A stretch of 64,000 bases of DNA, taken from NCBI GenBank assembly GCA_022560025.1, contig JAFISE010000040.1:1-64000 (forward strand), read 5' to 3'. Below, in pieces: positions 1 through 11,343 of the stretch. This stretch comes from Stagonosporopsis chrysanthemi. Lineage: Eukaryota > Ascomycota > Dothideomycetes > Pleosporales > Didymellaceae. The translations under genes and the position numbers were made by a program. The notes beneath the pieces were generated by a model that worked only from the letters and a program-made list of their open reading frames with translations, had not been told where the DNA came from and ran no database searches. How positions within the stretch are numbered: position 1 is the first letter of the stretch; every line of letters starts with the position of its first letter.

Positions 1-67
1 CAGGGCAAGAGGGGAGGGAGATTGGCGGGGGGGGGGGTGCGGGTGGGGGGGGGGGGGTGTTGGGGGG

Positions 68-123
<56 letters not shown>
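1..123. repeat. G-rich low-complexity edge with a G55 homopolymer
   Basis: The first 123 bases are almost pure G, ending in an unbroken run of 55 G from 69 to 123. It does not look like a fungal telomere, which would be TTAGGG units. It is most simply a contig-end or dark-cycle poly-G sequencing artefact, though a real G tract cannot be excluded. Confidence 0.85.
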
Positions 124-125
<2 letters not shown>

Positions 126-759
126 GCCGTCTACGACGACAGATATCAGATGGGTTTTAAACAAAGTACGTTGTATGATGAATAGTAGGTGAGTAAGCCG
201 AGAAGTTACCGCTGCATGTGATTCTACTCCATGCTGTCTAGTCAGGCGCCAACAAGACAACCTGTCCGTTGTTCCTAGAACTAAGTCTGTTAATACGGTG
301 CAGCGCAAACGTTTGGGTGATGCTATCGACCTTACCCATGCCGCGAGCCGTCGCTGAGCGGTTCTCCTTGTTATCTTCAAGAACATATTCCAACGCCTCG
401 CTTCGTGCACCCGTCGGTGCAATACAACCATATCCATCATATTGGTATCCAGCAGCGTGTTGCAGTAACTCTCGGGTCCTTGTCTCGAAGATTTGACCCA
501 AGGCTTACCTTGGTGTCCACTACAAAATTCTAAGCTTGGAGGTCTCGGCGGATGTACGAGCGGCTTATGGTTGGCGTTCTGTTCATAGAGTATCTGTATC
601 CTCTGTCAATTAATACGAAGAGAAGTGCAACAGTATAACTGAAAGCAGCCGCCCGAAACAGCTCTTCTAAAATCTCAGATCTGTCCCTCAGTTTTCCGGT
701 GGCTTTCTTTCCAAGTCGCTCGCACCCCGATTTTTGGGCATTTAGTGGTATTCAACAAT

Positions 760-1052
760 ATGTTCAACGTCGCCACAATAAGTCTCGCGATGGTGTAAGT
801 CAAATTGGGCGGCTTTAGATACAAGTCGCTGACATCTTGGCCCTTTACTGACTTTTGATGTGAGCTGCTGACAACGCTAAGTTCAGGGTAATCTTCGGCT
901 CCTCCACGGGATTGTGGGGTGCATTAGCTAGCGTGGGTTCGGTGCACTCATTCTCGATCGGGACTGGAACACCCAGCGTGAGACTAACCCTTTGTATGTC
1001 TAGCAACACAAACCCCCTCAAAGGTGTTTGCGAGGTTCTTTGTGTCCTTTAA
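760..1052 (+). CDS. Possible small secreted protein (weak model)
   Basis: A spliced reading frame of two exons, 760-794 and 887-1052, would encode about 66 residues. The intron (795-886) has a perfect GTAAGT donor, a CTGAC branch-like site near 868 and a TTCAG acceptor. The predicted N terminus is a hydrophobic stretch of about 20 residues that resembles a signal peptide, followed by a short Ser/Thr-rich mature part with three cysteines. I do not recognise the product. It lies in a decayed region with no other sound gene, so it may be chance; a small secreted (effector-like) protein is the positive alternative. Confidence 0.22.
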
Positions 1053-2154
1053 ACTTCATACTGGCAAATAATCAGACTTGATCATGGAGAGCTTTAGCAA
1101 ACGAAATCCAGGCCAGATGCCAGCCCTCATGTAAAGGCGTGCATAACATCACATTGTGACAGTTCTCCAAATGTCCTCATGACGGCGTGGTAATACCTCA
1201 AGGTTTGAATCGAACTGACCAGATTGAACAAAACTTGAGATGGTAATCTTGAATTCACGGTTGAAAGCTTTGCAAGAGGCATTGTACATCTTTACATCGG
1301 CAGTGCTATGGAGAGGCCACTAGTCGCCGTTTTGCCCAGATTTGTGTTGAGATCACCCCATAGGGTCTACTTGGCGCTGCTAATGAGACGGTCGAAGCTC
1401 GGTAAGCCTGGTGTATCAATACTTTACGTGAAAGCAACAGCAAATTTTCATAGTCTAGGTGTGGAATGCCAGAGCAGACGCACCCATGACAAATCTCCAG
1501 AGAACTATGCAAGGTGCTCACAGACGGTGAGATGGCTGCCATTCAAAATATCGCGCAGTCTCCCACAAGAAGCTTGCAAACATAGCGACCTCTGCATTGT
1601 CCTTGTTACCGTCCTCAGTTTTGCTTGATGTAGCTGATGCTCAGAACTTCTTTGGTGTCGACAGAGATGCGAGTGGGTTCCATTCAGTTGTTGATCCACG
1701 CACAAGGATGAATACCACTATCCCCAATGAACATAGGTCTTCACAGCCCGTCTACCCTTCGCGTATGTTGCAACGCCTCTCATGTTATCGAGAAGGCTAA
1801 AGCCTTTGTGGTCCAGCTGATGCTTGAATAGAAGGCCGACGCAGTCACCGGTCAGCCTAGACCTTGTGTTGGTAACGGCGATAGAAGCTGGGCTGGACAT
1901 GAACATGCCCGGTACACTTGGGCCTTATGGTTGGTGTTCTTCCTCTGCTGTGCCCGCAAAAACTAAGCTGACCTCTAGCTAGGAATAAACTTTGGTGTGG
2001 CATCCTTATAAAATGTGACACTCGCTGTCAACAACTGAACCCTTGACGAATCGCGTGTTTATGGTATGATCGTCCAAATCATGGCTCTATACTTTTGACT
2101 TGGCCTGGACCAAAACTACCCCACCCTCGACCCTTCAACTGGAAATCTTAATGC
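1053..2154. other. No supported gene; decayed sequence
   Basis: Only short, unrecognisable reading frames occur on either strand. The stretch leads into the GH3 relic, and its eroded look fits an old region without selection. Earlier, 124-759 also holds no gene I can support; an 80-codon minus-strand frame at 238-501 is protein-like in composition but has no ATG at its start and no recognisable family. Confidence 0.5.
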
Positions 2155-2583
2155 ATTCACGCCGCGCTCAACCCCGTCATCGAGTCTGTCGCATGGTACT
2201 GTAACAACACCATTGTCGTCCTGCAACCAGCCGGCATCACCACGCTTCCATGGTCAGACCACGAGAACGTAACAGCCATTTTATCTGCCAGTTTTACTGG
2301 CCAAGAGAACGGTAATTCCCTTGTGGACATCCTATATAGCGCGGTCAACCCAAGTGGACACCTACTCTACACTATTGCCCGCAATGGCTCAGATTCCAAT
2401 GCACCTCCGACCACAGCCATCAACACCACCGGCTTCTCAGACTGGCAGGGTTGATTCGGCGAGGGGCTAAAAATCGACTACCGCTACTTTGACGCATACA
2501 ATATCAGCGTGCTGTATGAATTTGTTTTCGGCCTGTCATACACTACCTTATTGCTCTCAAACATATCTCTGTCTCTGCTCTAA
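2155..2583 (+). pseudogene. GH3 beta-glucosidase relic (C-terminal part)
   Basis: Reading 2161-2583 in one frame gives about 140 residues that match the second half of fungal glycoside hydrolase family 3 beta-glucosidases: a NNTIVVLQ-like strand, PWSDHENVTAIL, the GQENGNSLVDILY / VNPSGHL block typical of the alpha/beta sandwich domain, then DYRYFDAYNI and the FGLSYTT motif before the fibronectin-III-like domain. The frame is broken by a TGA at 2452-2454 inside the loop before the DYRYFD block, appears to shift near 2152, and stops at 2581-2583 just after the FGLSYTT block, so the Fn3 domain is absent. No N-terminal catalytic domain is found upstream. An intact enzyme would hydrolyse cello-oligosaccharides or other beta-glucosides outside the cell. 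This copy is dead. Confidence 0.85.
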
Positions 2584-3551
2584 CCTAACATTACATCCAT
2601 GCTGCCTAACCTCCCTATCCTGACTAGCAGGTAAAGTGTCATACTTAATTGCTCAAGGATTATAGTGTCTTTTAATAAATACGCGTTGTCTTTAATACTG
2701 CTCTTGATAAAAGTGGCAGGTTGAAACAAAAGGCCAAAGTGTCCTTGATTTGCCACGTTATTGAAACGGTTCTCATTGGCGGGTTCATTTAGTGACAATT
2801 GTACCCAAATTGTGGGCTCATGCCCAACTCGAGTATTGAGCATTGGCATCTCTGAGTGCCTCCGCAGTGCGTTAACGGTTGCCTTGGGGAAGTGGCGGTT
2901 CCATTATTCGCTCGTGTCGAGGCAGGTGGGGCGGTTGCATCACAGAGATAATGAACTGAAAACACAGAACTTTGCATACAAATCTGTTGATTCGCGACAT
3001 GTTACACACATGTACGCTGTTTCGTCTAAAAAAAAATACTGTCCTGATAACGTGGGCTCACAGTGTGCTGAATTTATGCTGGATGGAAGGAAGAAGGAAA
3101 ACCCTAGTGCATGCCATGCACCTTCAAACGCCTGGCTAAGAGATACATAATGGTGACGGGATGGTAGTCGTCTCATGCGACGCCTGAAATTTTGGGAAAC
3201 AAATGTGTACAGTTGAAGTGAACTGAAATCATAATGATGCCCCACTAAATTCTTAGACCAAGCTGAACGTTGGGTTGGAAAACGGGTCGAAAAGTCTGGG
3301 CAATGCAACGGAGCCCGACACGAGTCGCGAACATACAAAATGTTGGCAAGGCTTCCGGTCATGGCGGGGTCGAACGAGACTCTCGTGATGTCGAAAGTTC
3401 GATGAGGGGACCCACTCAATTGTTTGAGTAAGAAAGTATTGCGAGTTCGGCCGACATTTACCGCTACGCCGTGGTATTTGGATGTGTTGGTGAGTGCAAT
3501 GGTCTTGGAGAAACGATGGAAGCACTGCAATGGCGTGAGCCCATTGCACGC
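2584..3551. other. No supported gene; downstream of relic and 3' flank of the polyQ gene
   Basis: Overlapping open frames occur on both strands (one of 196 codons on the minus strand, 2940-3530), none recognisable. The right part is probably 3' untranslated sequence of the polyQ protein gene. Confidence 0.4.
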
Positions 3552-3950
3552 TCAGAGTTCCATCTCTTCAATGTCCCTCATGACGACTTGTATCGAGGCC
3601 CGCTTAGCAGCTTCTGCGAGCAGCGCGGCCGAGTTCAGGTACGCGGCAGTCTCGTTCTGTGTCGTGCCAGCTCCCTGCCTGTTGGGCTGGTATTCGTAGC
3701 TGGGATGTCTCTGCAGTTGCAGCGGTTGCTGTTGCTGTTGCTGCTGTTGCGTGGGCTGTTGCTGCTGTTGCTGGTTCAAGGAGCCGAAAAAGTGCTGCTG
3801 CTGGGAAGCCGGCATAGTGGGCGAGGAGAGCGGCGCTGCGGACTGGGGAGAGGGCGAGGCGAGGCTGGAGCTGCTGCTGTAGCTGGAGATCTGGGCACTG
3901 GAGGACTGGAGAGGAGCAACGGCCGGGCGAGCGGAAAACTGCTGCGACAT
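3552..3950 (-). CDS. Conserved polyglutamine-containing protein of unknown function
   Basis: A single-exon gene of 132 residues starting at the ATG at 3950. Residues 1-48 are Ser/Pro/Ala-rich and likely disordered; two glutamine tracts lie around residues 59-65 and 68-75; the last 30 residues (AAYLNSAALLAEAAKR and an acidic end) form a predicted amphipathic helix. I recall that this C-terminal helix recurs in short ascomycete hypothetical proteins, which makes a real gene likely even though the function is unknown. The glutamines are coded by mixed CAG/CAA codons, visible on the plus strand as CTG/TTG repeats at about 3715-3775. It is transcribed away from KTI12 with 527 bp between start codons. 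A transcription or RNA-binding co-factor is a guess from composition only. Confidence 0.75.
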   Translation of the reverse strand: MSQQFSARPAVAPLQSSSAQISSYSSSSSLASPSPQSAAPLSSPTMPASQQQHFFGSLNQQQQQQPTQQQQQQQQPLQLQRHPSYEYQPNRQGAGTTQNETAAYLNSAALLAEAAKRASIQVVMRDIEEMEL

Positions 3951-4477
3951 GATTATGGCGATTCGGAGGATTCGAAGGTTCTTCTGGGAAAAAGAAGAAG
4001 TTTCGAAAGAGTGGAGAGCGACTGCTGTGGACGTTGTCGCACCGGCGTGCTAGGGGCGGCTGCGGGTAATTTAGAGTACCCGTGGTATCGCCGAGAAATC
4101 TGCAGTGATCTGTCGCAAGGCAATGTGTGCTATGGTCGCGGTTCCACGTTTGGGGCGGTGGTGTGTATTGGCTAATATACCCAGAAAAGGCTGAAGAGCG
4201 GACGAAGCAAGTGCAGGATAAAGGCAGCAGGTGCGGCGGCAGAGGTAGAGATAGGAAGGCACTATCGGCGGCTAAGCCGAGGCTTCTTCAATCCATTGCC
4301 TTTACGGACTTGTGAAATTTCGTCACCCGGAGACTAATCTACCGAATCAGGTCCTCGTAGCCTCGTACTACTGGTGGCTTCGCATCGAGCACCACAGATC
4401 GTCGCGTAACAGGCGCGATCGCACAACCTCTCAGTACGACCGCGGGGTGCAGCCAGGAAGAATTTTGAAACTCCAAA
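3951..4477. promoter_or_regulatory. Divergent intergenic region, polyQ gene / KTI12
   Basis: The two start codons face away from each other across 527 bp, so both promoters must lie here. No clear TATA box or repeat stands out; open frames in this interval (for example 3471-4175 plus strand) are shadows. Confidence 0.6.
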
Positions 4478-5576
4478 ATGCCTGTATGTAGCAACCCGGC
4501 GCACCAGCTCTCTGTGTCCCTGTGACTAACGTGCTGCAGCTCGTCCTCATCTCAGGTGCGCTCTGCTTCCGCGTGTGTGCTAGAATCATTTACCTGAACC
4601 CGCGCTAGGATATCCGTCCGCGGGGAAGACGACACGCGCCCTCCAACTGAAGGAGTACTGCGAGTCCAAGATCGCCAATACCACCGCCGATGCGCGCGCC
4701 AGCCGGCTCAAGGTGCACCTCATCAACGACCAGACGCTGGGTGTCTCGCGCACCGTCTATCACACTGCCAGGGCCGAGAAGGATGCGCGTGCGGAGGAAT
4801 ATTCTGCCGTAAAGCGAGTCCTCTCGCGCGACGACATAGTCATCGCCGATGGCTTGAACTACATCAAGGGTTTCCGCTACCAGCTGTACTGCGAAGCCAA
4901 AGCCGTATCGACACCAAGCTGCGTCGTCAGTCTTCTACCGCCCACTTCAGCACTATCCCGCTGACAGCTTAGAGGTGCACATAGGCACGCCCGCCGACAA
5001 ATGTCGCGAATTCAACACCGCGCTGCTGGCCGACAAGGAGAAGGATGGGGGCTACGAAGAGGAGGACTTTGAGAACCTGATATTCAGGTACGAAGAGCCG
5101 AACGGCATGACGCGGTGGGACAGCCCGCTGTTCATCGTTGTGCAGGAAGACGAAACAGCCTGGTGCGACCAGGTTTGGGACGCCCTCGTAGGCAGTGACG
5201 GCAAGGCTAAGGTTGTCAGACCTCACCAGGCGACAGTGCTGGTACGTACCTTGGTGTCATAGGCCGTGCAGTGGGAGCTGACTAGCTACAGAAACCTGCG
5301 ACAGAGCAGAATTATCTCTACGAGCTCGACAAGACCACGTCCGACATCATCACCCAGATAACGACATACCAGAAGGACCATGCTGGCGAAGGAGGTGGAC
5401 AGATCAAGGTCCAAGACGTTGAGCGGCCTCTAGATCTACCGGCAACACCGATGACCCTACCGCAGCTGCAGCGCATACGCCGCCAGTTCATCACCATGAA
5501 TCGGTCGCACAGCTTCTCCAAGGCACGAACAAGGGAGGTCTTCGTCGACTTTCTCAACAGCGAGTTTCTGCGTTAG
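4478..5576 (+). CDS. KTI12: KTI12 / L-seryl-tRNA(Sec)-kinase-like Elongator regulator
   Basis: Five exons (4478-4483, 4540-4555, 4609-4925, 4975-5241, 5292-5576) give 296 residues, the usual size for KTI12. The protein opens with the P-loop GYPSAGKT at residues 8-15, followed by the family's DGLNYIKGFRYQLYC motif and the TPSCVVHIGTP segment that is rebuilt only when the 49-bp third intron is removed. KTI12 is a cytoplasmic/nuclear ATPase that binds tRNA and is needed for Elongator-dependent modification of wobble uridine. The first exon codes only two residues and the second five and a third, which a gene finder will easily miss. The C-terminal half keeps the LPQLQRIRRQF block that is typical of the family. 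Confidence is high because each splice restores known family sequence. Confidence 0.93.
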
Positions 5577-7183
5577 AGCAGTGGCAGCTCCCACCAAGTC
5601 CTGCACAATCCGGCTCTTCTCTGTTCATGTTTGCTTAGATGCATGGAGCTGCGGATCCCAGACAGATACTTCCACTGCGCCGAGACGCAGTCTTACCACC
5701 GCTCACGGATAGAGACGGTGTGAGGCTCTGTCCGCTGCATCCCTGCCGCCGACCCAGGATGCTTGCGAACTGAAGAGTGGTTCTGGATTGATTCCGACTT
5801 CCTCCGATATCCCAATATGGATCAGCCAGACACGGCACGTCGATAGCCTCGATGCCACAGCGGCGGCAGTTTCAGCTTCAGACCACAATGGCGTGACACC
5901 TTGTCGGCAGTCTGATGGCCTTGCATGAAGTGCGTCTGGCCTAGCCGCCACACTCAGCCGTCGTCAGCAACAAGGCGGTTCCGCAAACCCATGATGTGTG
6001 TACAGGAGACATACAGGGGTTGTGCAATTGGATGGTCTTCACGAAAGAAGAATGTTACACACGCGACAGGCCAATCAAAACAATAATGTATGCACTGTGA
6101 TCGCAACCCTTGACGCCCTGAATCTGCACCGCATCTCTCGCATGGGTAGTTTTTGCTCATCACAGCACTCCTTTCCCCGCAATAACAAAGATCGCAACAA
6201 GGAGCCTGCTCTTCAACTGACCTATGACCCTCACACACCTCCAACACCCCTACTTCTCTTTCGTCAACCCCCCACGCGCTCGCTTTCCCCTTCCATCCCC
6301 CTTGCATCGCCATCCCCATCGGGCGACCCCGCAGATCGCCCACGTGCGCCACACCTCCACACCGGGGAAGCGCTAGTCCCGATGCGACTCTATGTGGGGC
6401 GGCAAAAGCACAGCAGGGCAAGTGGGCACGGGCAAAGTTCCGCTGCGCCGAGAGGGAGGTGACGCGATGCGATGCGATGCGATGCGATGCGAAGTAGTCA
6501 CGTAGCGAAGACTGGCTACATACCAGCAAGGTTGGCGGTGCACAGTGGCATCGGAGTACTCAAGCTCGCCCGCCCACGCTACGAAACTGCTCCTTGATTT
6601 GTGTCCCCGCACTGCACGATTGATCCCAGAGTGCTATAATTACAGGGCTGTGACGTGCAAGAGCTGGAGTGCGTCATGGCGGGGAGCTTAGCACAAATGG
6701 GGCTAGATGGAGCACGCGATCTTGAGCCGTGGTGGCTAGTGATGCTACGATAAGTCATGGTGATGGCTGGCGTCATAGGTCACCAAGATAGTGTATGCCG
6801 GATTGTCACAGACCTGGTTTGCTGGATGGGCTGGGGGTTGGTTTGGAGAGGTAGATGCGAGGCGTTTGACAGGACTGAAAGCGTGAAGTCAATCTGCTCA
6901 TGAGGGATGGAGGTGGAAGCCCAGGTCAAAGTCCAAACTTGTTAACTTGTTGCTGAGTGTATCCAGCTACAAGAAAGCGCAGCTAGAATATACATAAACT
7001 GCAATACATAGATGAAAACATGCGACTATACTATGTTGCATAACATATCGGCAGTGCGAGGACGGTGGTATCTCAACTTGAAGCACAGAAAGGCAGACCC
7101 AACACACAATCCAGCGCCTCGTCATTTGCACAAAACTCCAGTACCCAACCTCGTTGCATTGTCGTCAAAAAAGATCGTTGGTC
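5577..7183. other. Convergent 3' region KTI12 / FacB; no gene seen
   Basis: 1.6 kb between two convergent genes. It holds 3' untranslated sequence and overlapping open frames of up to 191 codons (5954-6529 minus, 5998-6462 plus) with no recognisable family. A pyrimidine-rich stretch is visible at 6230-6360. Confidence 0.5.
6466..6490. repeat. Pentanucleotide microsatellite (GATGC)5
   Basis: Five perfect GATGC units in tandem between the convergent KTI12 and FacB genes. The repeat translates as a repeating HRIAS-type peptide in the minus frame, which explains an otherwise long chance reading frame there. Confidence 0.9.
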
Positions 7184-10046
7184 TCATAAACCGAAGTTGC
7201 CATCGAGCCCTACTAGCCCTGTAGGCGTACTCATGTCGGGAATCACAATGCCAGCGTACATCTTATCGCTGCCTGGTGTGCCAGAATCCCATGAATTGCT
7301 GCTGAATTCTTCGCCACTTGTCAGACTCTCATCGCTGATGCTCAGCACGCTTTGTGGCGGCGCTGCTGTTCCGTAGCTGTTCCAGTCCCAGGCACCAGGT
7401 GACCAGCTGGCACTGCTATCGGTAGCTGTGTTATTCGAGAGAGGACCGACATCGAGAAGAGCCTCGGCTGCGGGGCCGCCATATATGTTGTCGTAGATGT
7501 TGGTCTGGCCACCGTCGAGTGAGCCGAGCAGTTGTTCCCAATCCGAGTTTGACACTTCATTCTTGACGTTAGTGGGACCGAGGGAGAAATTTGACAACGC
7601 TTCATTGTTGAACGCGAGGAAGTCGAGATTTTTGTGCACAGCTGGCCGCGGTGTCAATTGCGGACGGTACTTGTTGGGCATTGAGAACGATGCGCGATTC
7701 TGCGTTGGCGGGCTCATGTTAGGCTCCGATCGTGCAACATGTGGCTCGGAGCGGATGGATGAAAGGCTCGTTGAAGAAGGGTTGCCATGCACACCAACGA
7801 TGGGGGACAGAGCTGGTAGGGTCGCACGCCGGGCCTCAGGGGCATCGTTGCGGCTGTTCTTTGTAGCGCCTGATAGACGAGCTGCGATGGCTTTCAGAGT
7901 CCTTTGAGTGGCGCGCAAAGTATCCATAGGCGCGCCCATGCTGCCTTCCGAGTTGTGTCGGGAAAGTGTAGGTGCACCCATGCGGGGAACCGTGATCATT
8001 GAGCATCCAACACGACTGTAATCATTAGTGAGTTGACTCACAATCACGGGCCAGATTTACGTACCGGAACTCCCCTGAGCCAGCAGCGCTGCCACGGTCG
8101 AGTAGGTCCATGACTGAGCAGACAAGACGGTTGCAGTCCTTGATCAACTTGCCGTCGCGGGCAAGGTCAAGGGTCTGGAACAGCAGGCCGAATCCTGCTT
8201 GGATAAGGACCTCATTACGATTGAGGCAGAAAGAGAAACTAAGGTTGCGCTCATCGAGCAATTGCACGATTTGTACAATATGTTTGCAAGCATCACCAAC
8301 AGCAACGAGCGCAGATGAGCCTTTATCACCAAGGCCTGCAACGACAACGGGACGGTAGATGAGAGATTGGATGTGGTAGTACGCCAAAGACTGCAGCAGA
8401 TTAGTACCAATGTTGCCTGAGGACATCTACAAGTGAAGCTTACCAGAATGGGCGCTCTGCTGCTGGTCACATTCGTACTGGGCTTGTCCTGTGCGAACGT
8501 TAATTTGAGGTGCGGGGCTAGATTGCGCTGCCACTCTTCGAGCTCATCGATCAGAGAAGCGATGGTACGAAACGCAATGTCATGCGTGGGTGAAGTTGGG
8601 TATAGCTCGGCCAAAGCTCGGGAGAGAATGCGGGAGACGCGGAACAGAGCAAGGGCGCTCGAAAGTTTGGTTGACTCTCCGGGCAGGGTCGGCAGGAACC
8701 CTTTCTCCGTGACGTACTCATCGTCCGCGTCAACGGGATATTCGCAATGGACATCTTCCTCTCGGATCAGCGTGGGTAGGCCAAGGTGTGCGGCAGACAA
8801 GCTAGGCAAGTTAGCCATGGACAGATCGGCATTCGGGACACGAAGCCTTACCAGTCGACAGTGTATAATGACCAGAATACCTTCTTCCGGGTTTCACTTG
8901 CGAGTGCGCCAAGTGCGAAGCGCTTTTGAGAATGGTGTAGACCTAAGCGCTGCGACAGGCTCACAGTTAAGCCCTTGTACTTGAGCACGAGAGAGTAGTC
9001 GCCCTTGAGTAGGCAGTACACCTGAGCAAGAACAAGACACTGCAAAGTCGCAAGGTCGTTGTCCATCAAGAAGGTGTCAACGGCACTTTGCCATTGAGCC
9101 TCGAATGATGCAATGTCTCCGCTGTCGCGTGACTTCTTAGGTGTTAGTAGGGTGCTGTCTTTGAAGGGGTAATGTTTACGTACATCGCTAGACATTGCGG
9201 CGATACCAAAACACAGATTTAATTGCGCAATTGACTTCTGGTCGGTAAGGTCTTCGGGATTGGAGACAAACTGCTCGTACAAGCCGAGGACGGTAGGACG
9301 ATGAAGCACTGGGAATAGAGGCGCCCACTCCTGGAAGAAGATGTTGATCATCTGATCTGAAACCAGTCGAGGCGGAGCTTTGAAGGCAACAGCGCGCTTT
9401 GATGGGGAGAGAGGAGATTTGGGTGCTGCACCAAAGAAGGCGTTTGCATTGATGTCTGCGTTGAGTCGGCCGGTCTCCTGCGCCTTCTGTTTGAATGCCT
9501 CTGTGGTAGGTTAGAACAGCCACTGACTGGCAGTAAGGGCACGATCATACCAACGAGGAGACGTCCACTCGAGCTTCCCACGAAGTATGAGTCGCTGTTC
9601 GCATCATCTATTAGCAGCAACGGCTGTTGCACTTTGAATGTGTCGTCCTTCTCTTGCGATTCCTCGCGGATTTCCAGGGTCGGTGGTGACGAAACAGATG
9701 GCCGCCGTGCATTTGCAAATCCTTGTTGTGGAGAGTGTGAGTGGATTCGCGAGAGCATGTCAATCTTCTCATCCTTCTCGTCGAGCAACTCCTTCAGCTC
9801 GCGAACCTCCCCTTCCAGCAAGCGCACTCGCTCCTCAAGTGACTCGGTGTAACCCCTAGGAAATGCTCGACGGCTGAGTTTATCGCTGGTCTTGCATTCG
9901 AAGCCGACATTGGTGCATTGTGTGCAACTCGGCCGGATGCCGTCGCAGCGGATTTTCTTGGAGCGACATCGGTCGCATGCTTGTGCGATGCGAGCCTGGC
10001 TGCTGGTCCCAACCTTGATCACTTTCATAGGCAGTATTCCGGGCAT
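7184..10046 (-). CDS. facB: FacB/Cat8-type Zn2Cys6 activator of acetate and gluconeogenic genes
   Basis: Six exons on the minus strand (10046-9551, 9500-9184, 9135-8852, 8801-8444, 8390-8065, 8015-7184) give 870 residues, close to Aspergillus FacB. The N terminus starts [13 protein letters not shown], then the zinc cluster with cysteines at 24, 27, 34, 41, 44 and 51, the linker [20 protein letters not shown] and a leucine-rich coiled coil, all hallmarks of Cat8/FacB. A fungal transcription factor middle-homology domain follows (about residues 180-520), then a Ser/Pro-rich tail ending in [13 protein letters not shown]. The protein should act in the nucleus, switching on acetyl-CoA synthetase, glyoxylate-cycle and gluconeogenic genes when glucose is absent. 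The 48-nt interval 9136-9183 is open in frame but has a GTACGT donor, a CTAAC branch site and an AAG acceptor, so I treat it as an intron. A 31-residue in-frame extension to an ATG at 10139 is possible but unneeded. Confidence 0.93.
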
Positions 10047-11343
10047 GTTGGCGTTTGGCGGTGCCTTTTTTGTGTTGCGGCGCTGGCGATTGGCTGTGTT
10101 TGCGGGGCCCACAAGGGGATCACTCGGAGGGTGTGTCACAAACTGTCAGCATCCGGATCCTCGGGTGCAACCAACACGACGTCTGAGTCCGTGGAGGTCG
10201 GTTTCGTGGAGGCCGATTTCGTGGTGCAGACGCGGCGGTGTCGACGTGGTAAAGCGAAGGCGAGCAGAGTCCGTTCGGAGGGGGCGAGCTTAGAGGGCGT
10301 GCGGAGGAAGGGACGGCTTGAAATGTAAGCCGTTGGCGAGTCTGCTAAAGTAGCGGCTTCTGGGGTCAGTGCTGGGCAGCGCAATTTGTGGAGACCCCCG
10401 GCGAACTGGGGCTGCCGATCCACTACAGGCACTGAAGGAGCGTGCAGTGCAACACTGGCCCGATGCTTTTTCGTCTGTTCTCTGCCGCTATACCGCGAAC
10501 ACGCGGTCGATCAATATGCGGGGAAAACCTGCGTGCGCCTGAGCTTGTGTCGAGCGCCTCCAGCCGCGCTGACAGCAAGACTACCTGGAACCCCATTCTG
10601 CGGGGTGAAATGCGCGATGCAAGATGCTGGCTCTGGATGCTGGTCCGTCCGCTGTGATTGCTCGTGCCGCAGATCCGTCACTGTGTTAAGTCGTTCCCAA
10701 TTATTGACCTACGATCGAGACCAAGTGAGCGATCGACCACTGGATCTTCACTTTTGCCCAAAGAAGTGACAGATAAATCTTGAGCAGAATAAACTGCGGC
10801 GACGTGACTGACATGATTCTTTGCTGCTTCCCTCATCGACATCTCCTATTTAGAACCTAGGTTCGGGGTATCGTTGCTGAGCTTTAATTTAGCCTTGCCC
10901 CCCACAGTCACCAATCTTCCAGAAGCTGGGGTTCTGAGCAAGCGAGTTAATGGACTTGATTGTTCAGGTATCGGTCTGTGTGTCCAATCAGGTCCTTGTC
11001 GGACGCTAATGCGCTGATTGGATGCGGCTCACAGTCCGTCCACCGCCCGAAACTGGAATACGAAGGCATCTGGGAGTCTGGTCATCCGTCATGAGAGCTC
11101 GGCTGATGTAAAGGCATTGCACATCAGTGCGCGGCTTTCTGAACAGGTCTAAAGCACGCGCAAGTGCCCGTAAAGAAGAACATGCGGTACGTTCTTAAGG
11201 AATCGACCACAGCATGCCTGTTGACAATCTTATTGCATGTCTGATCTAGTATTGACCTTGCCTGCGTTTCTTGCGTGCATAAGTGCAGAGCCGTGAAAAG
11301 GATGAATTGAGGTATTCCAAGGTCATCGTTCGATATTCTCGCC
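10047..11343. other. FacB upstream region and 3' flank of the SET gene; no gene seen
   Basis: 1.3 kb holding the FacB promoter and leader and the downstream flank of the SET-domain gene. Chance open frames up to about 136 codons occur on both strands; none resembles a known protein. Confidence 0.5.

Noticed and set aside
1..123. Telomeric repeat
   Set aside because: The tract is pure G without TTAGGG units.
2940..3530. 196-codon minus-strand frame
   Set aside because: No recognisable motif, no splice context, and it lies in the probable 3' region of the polyQ gene.
5954..6529. 191-codon minus-strand frame
   Set aside because: Its start lies in the GATGC microsatellite and it matches no family; an overlapping plus frame is equally long.
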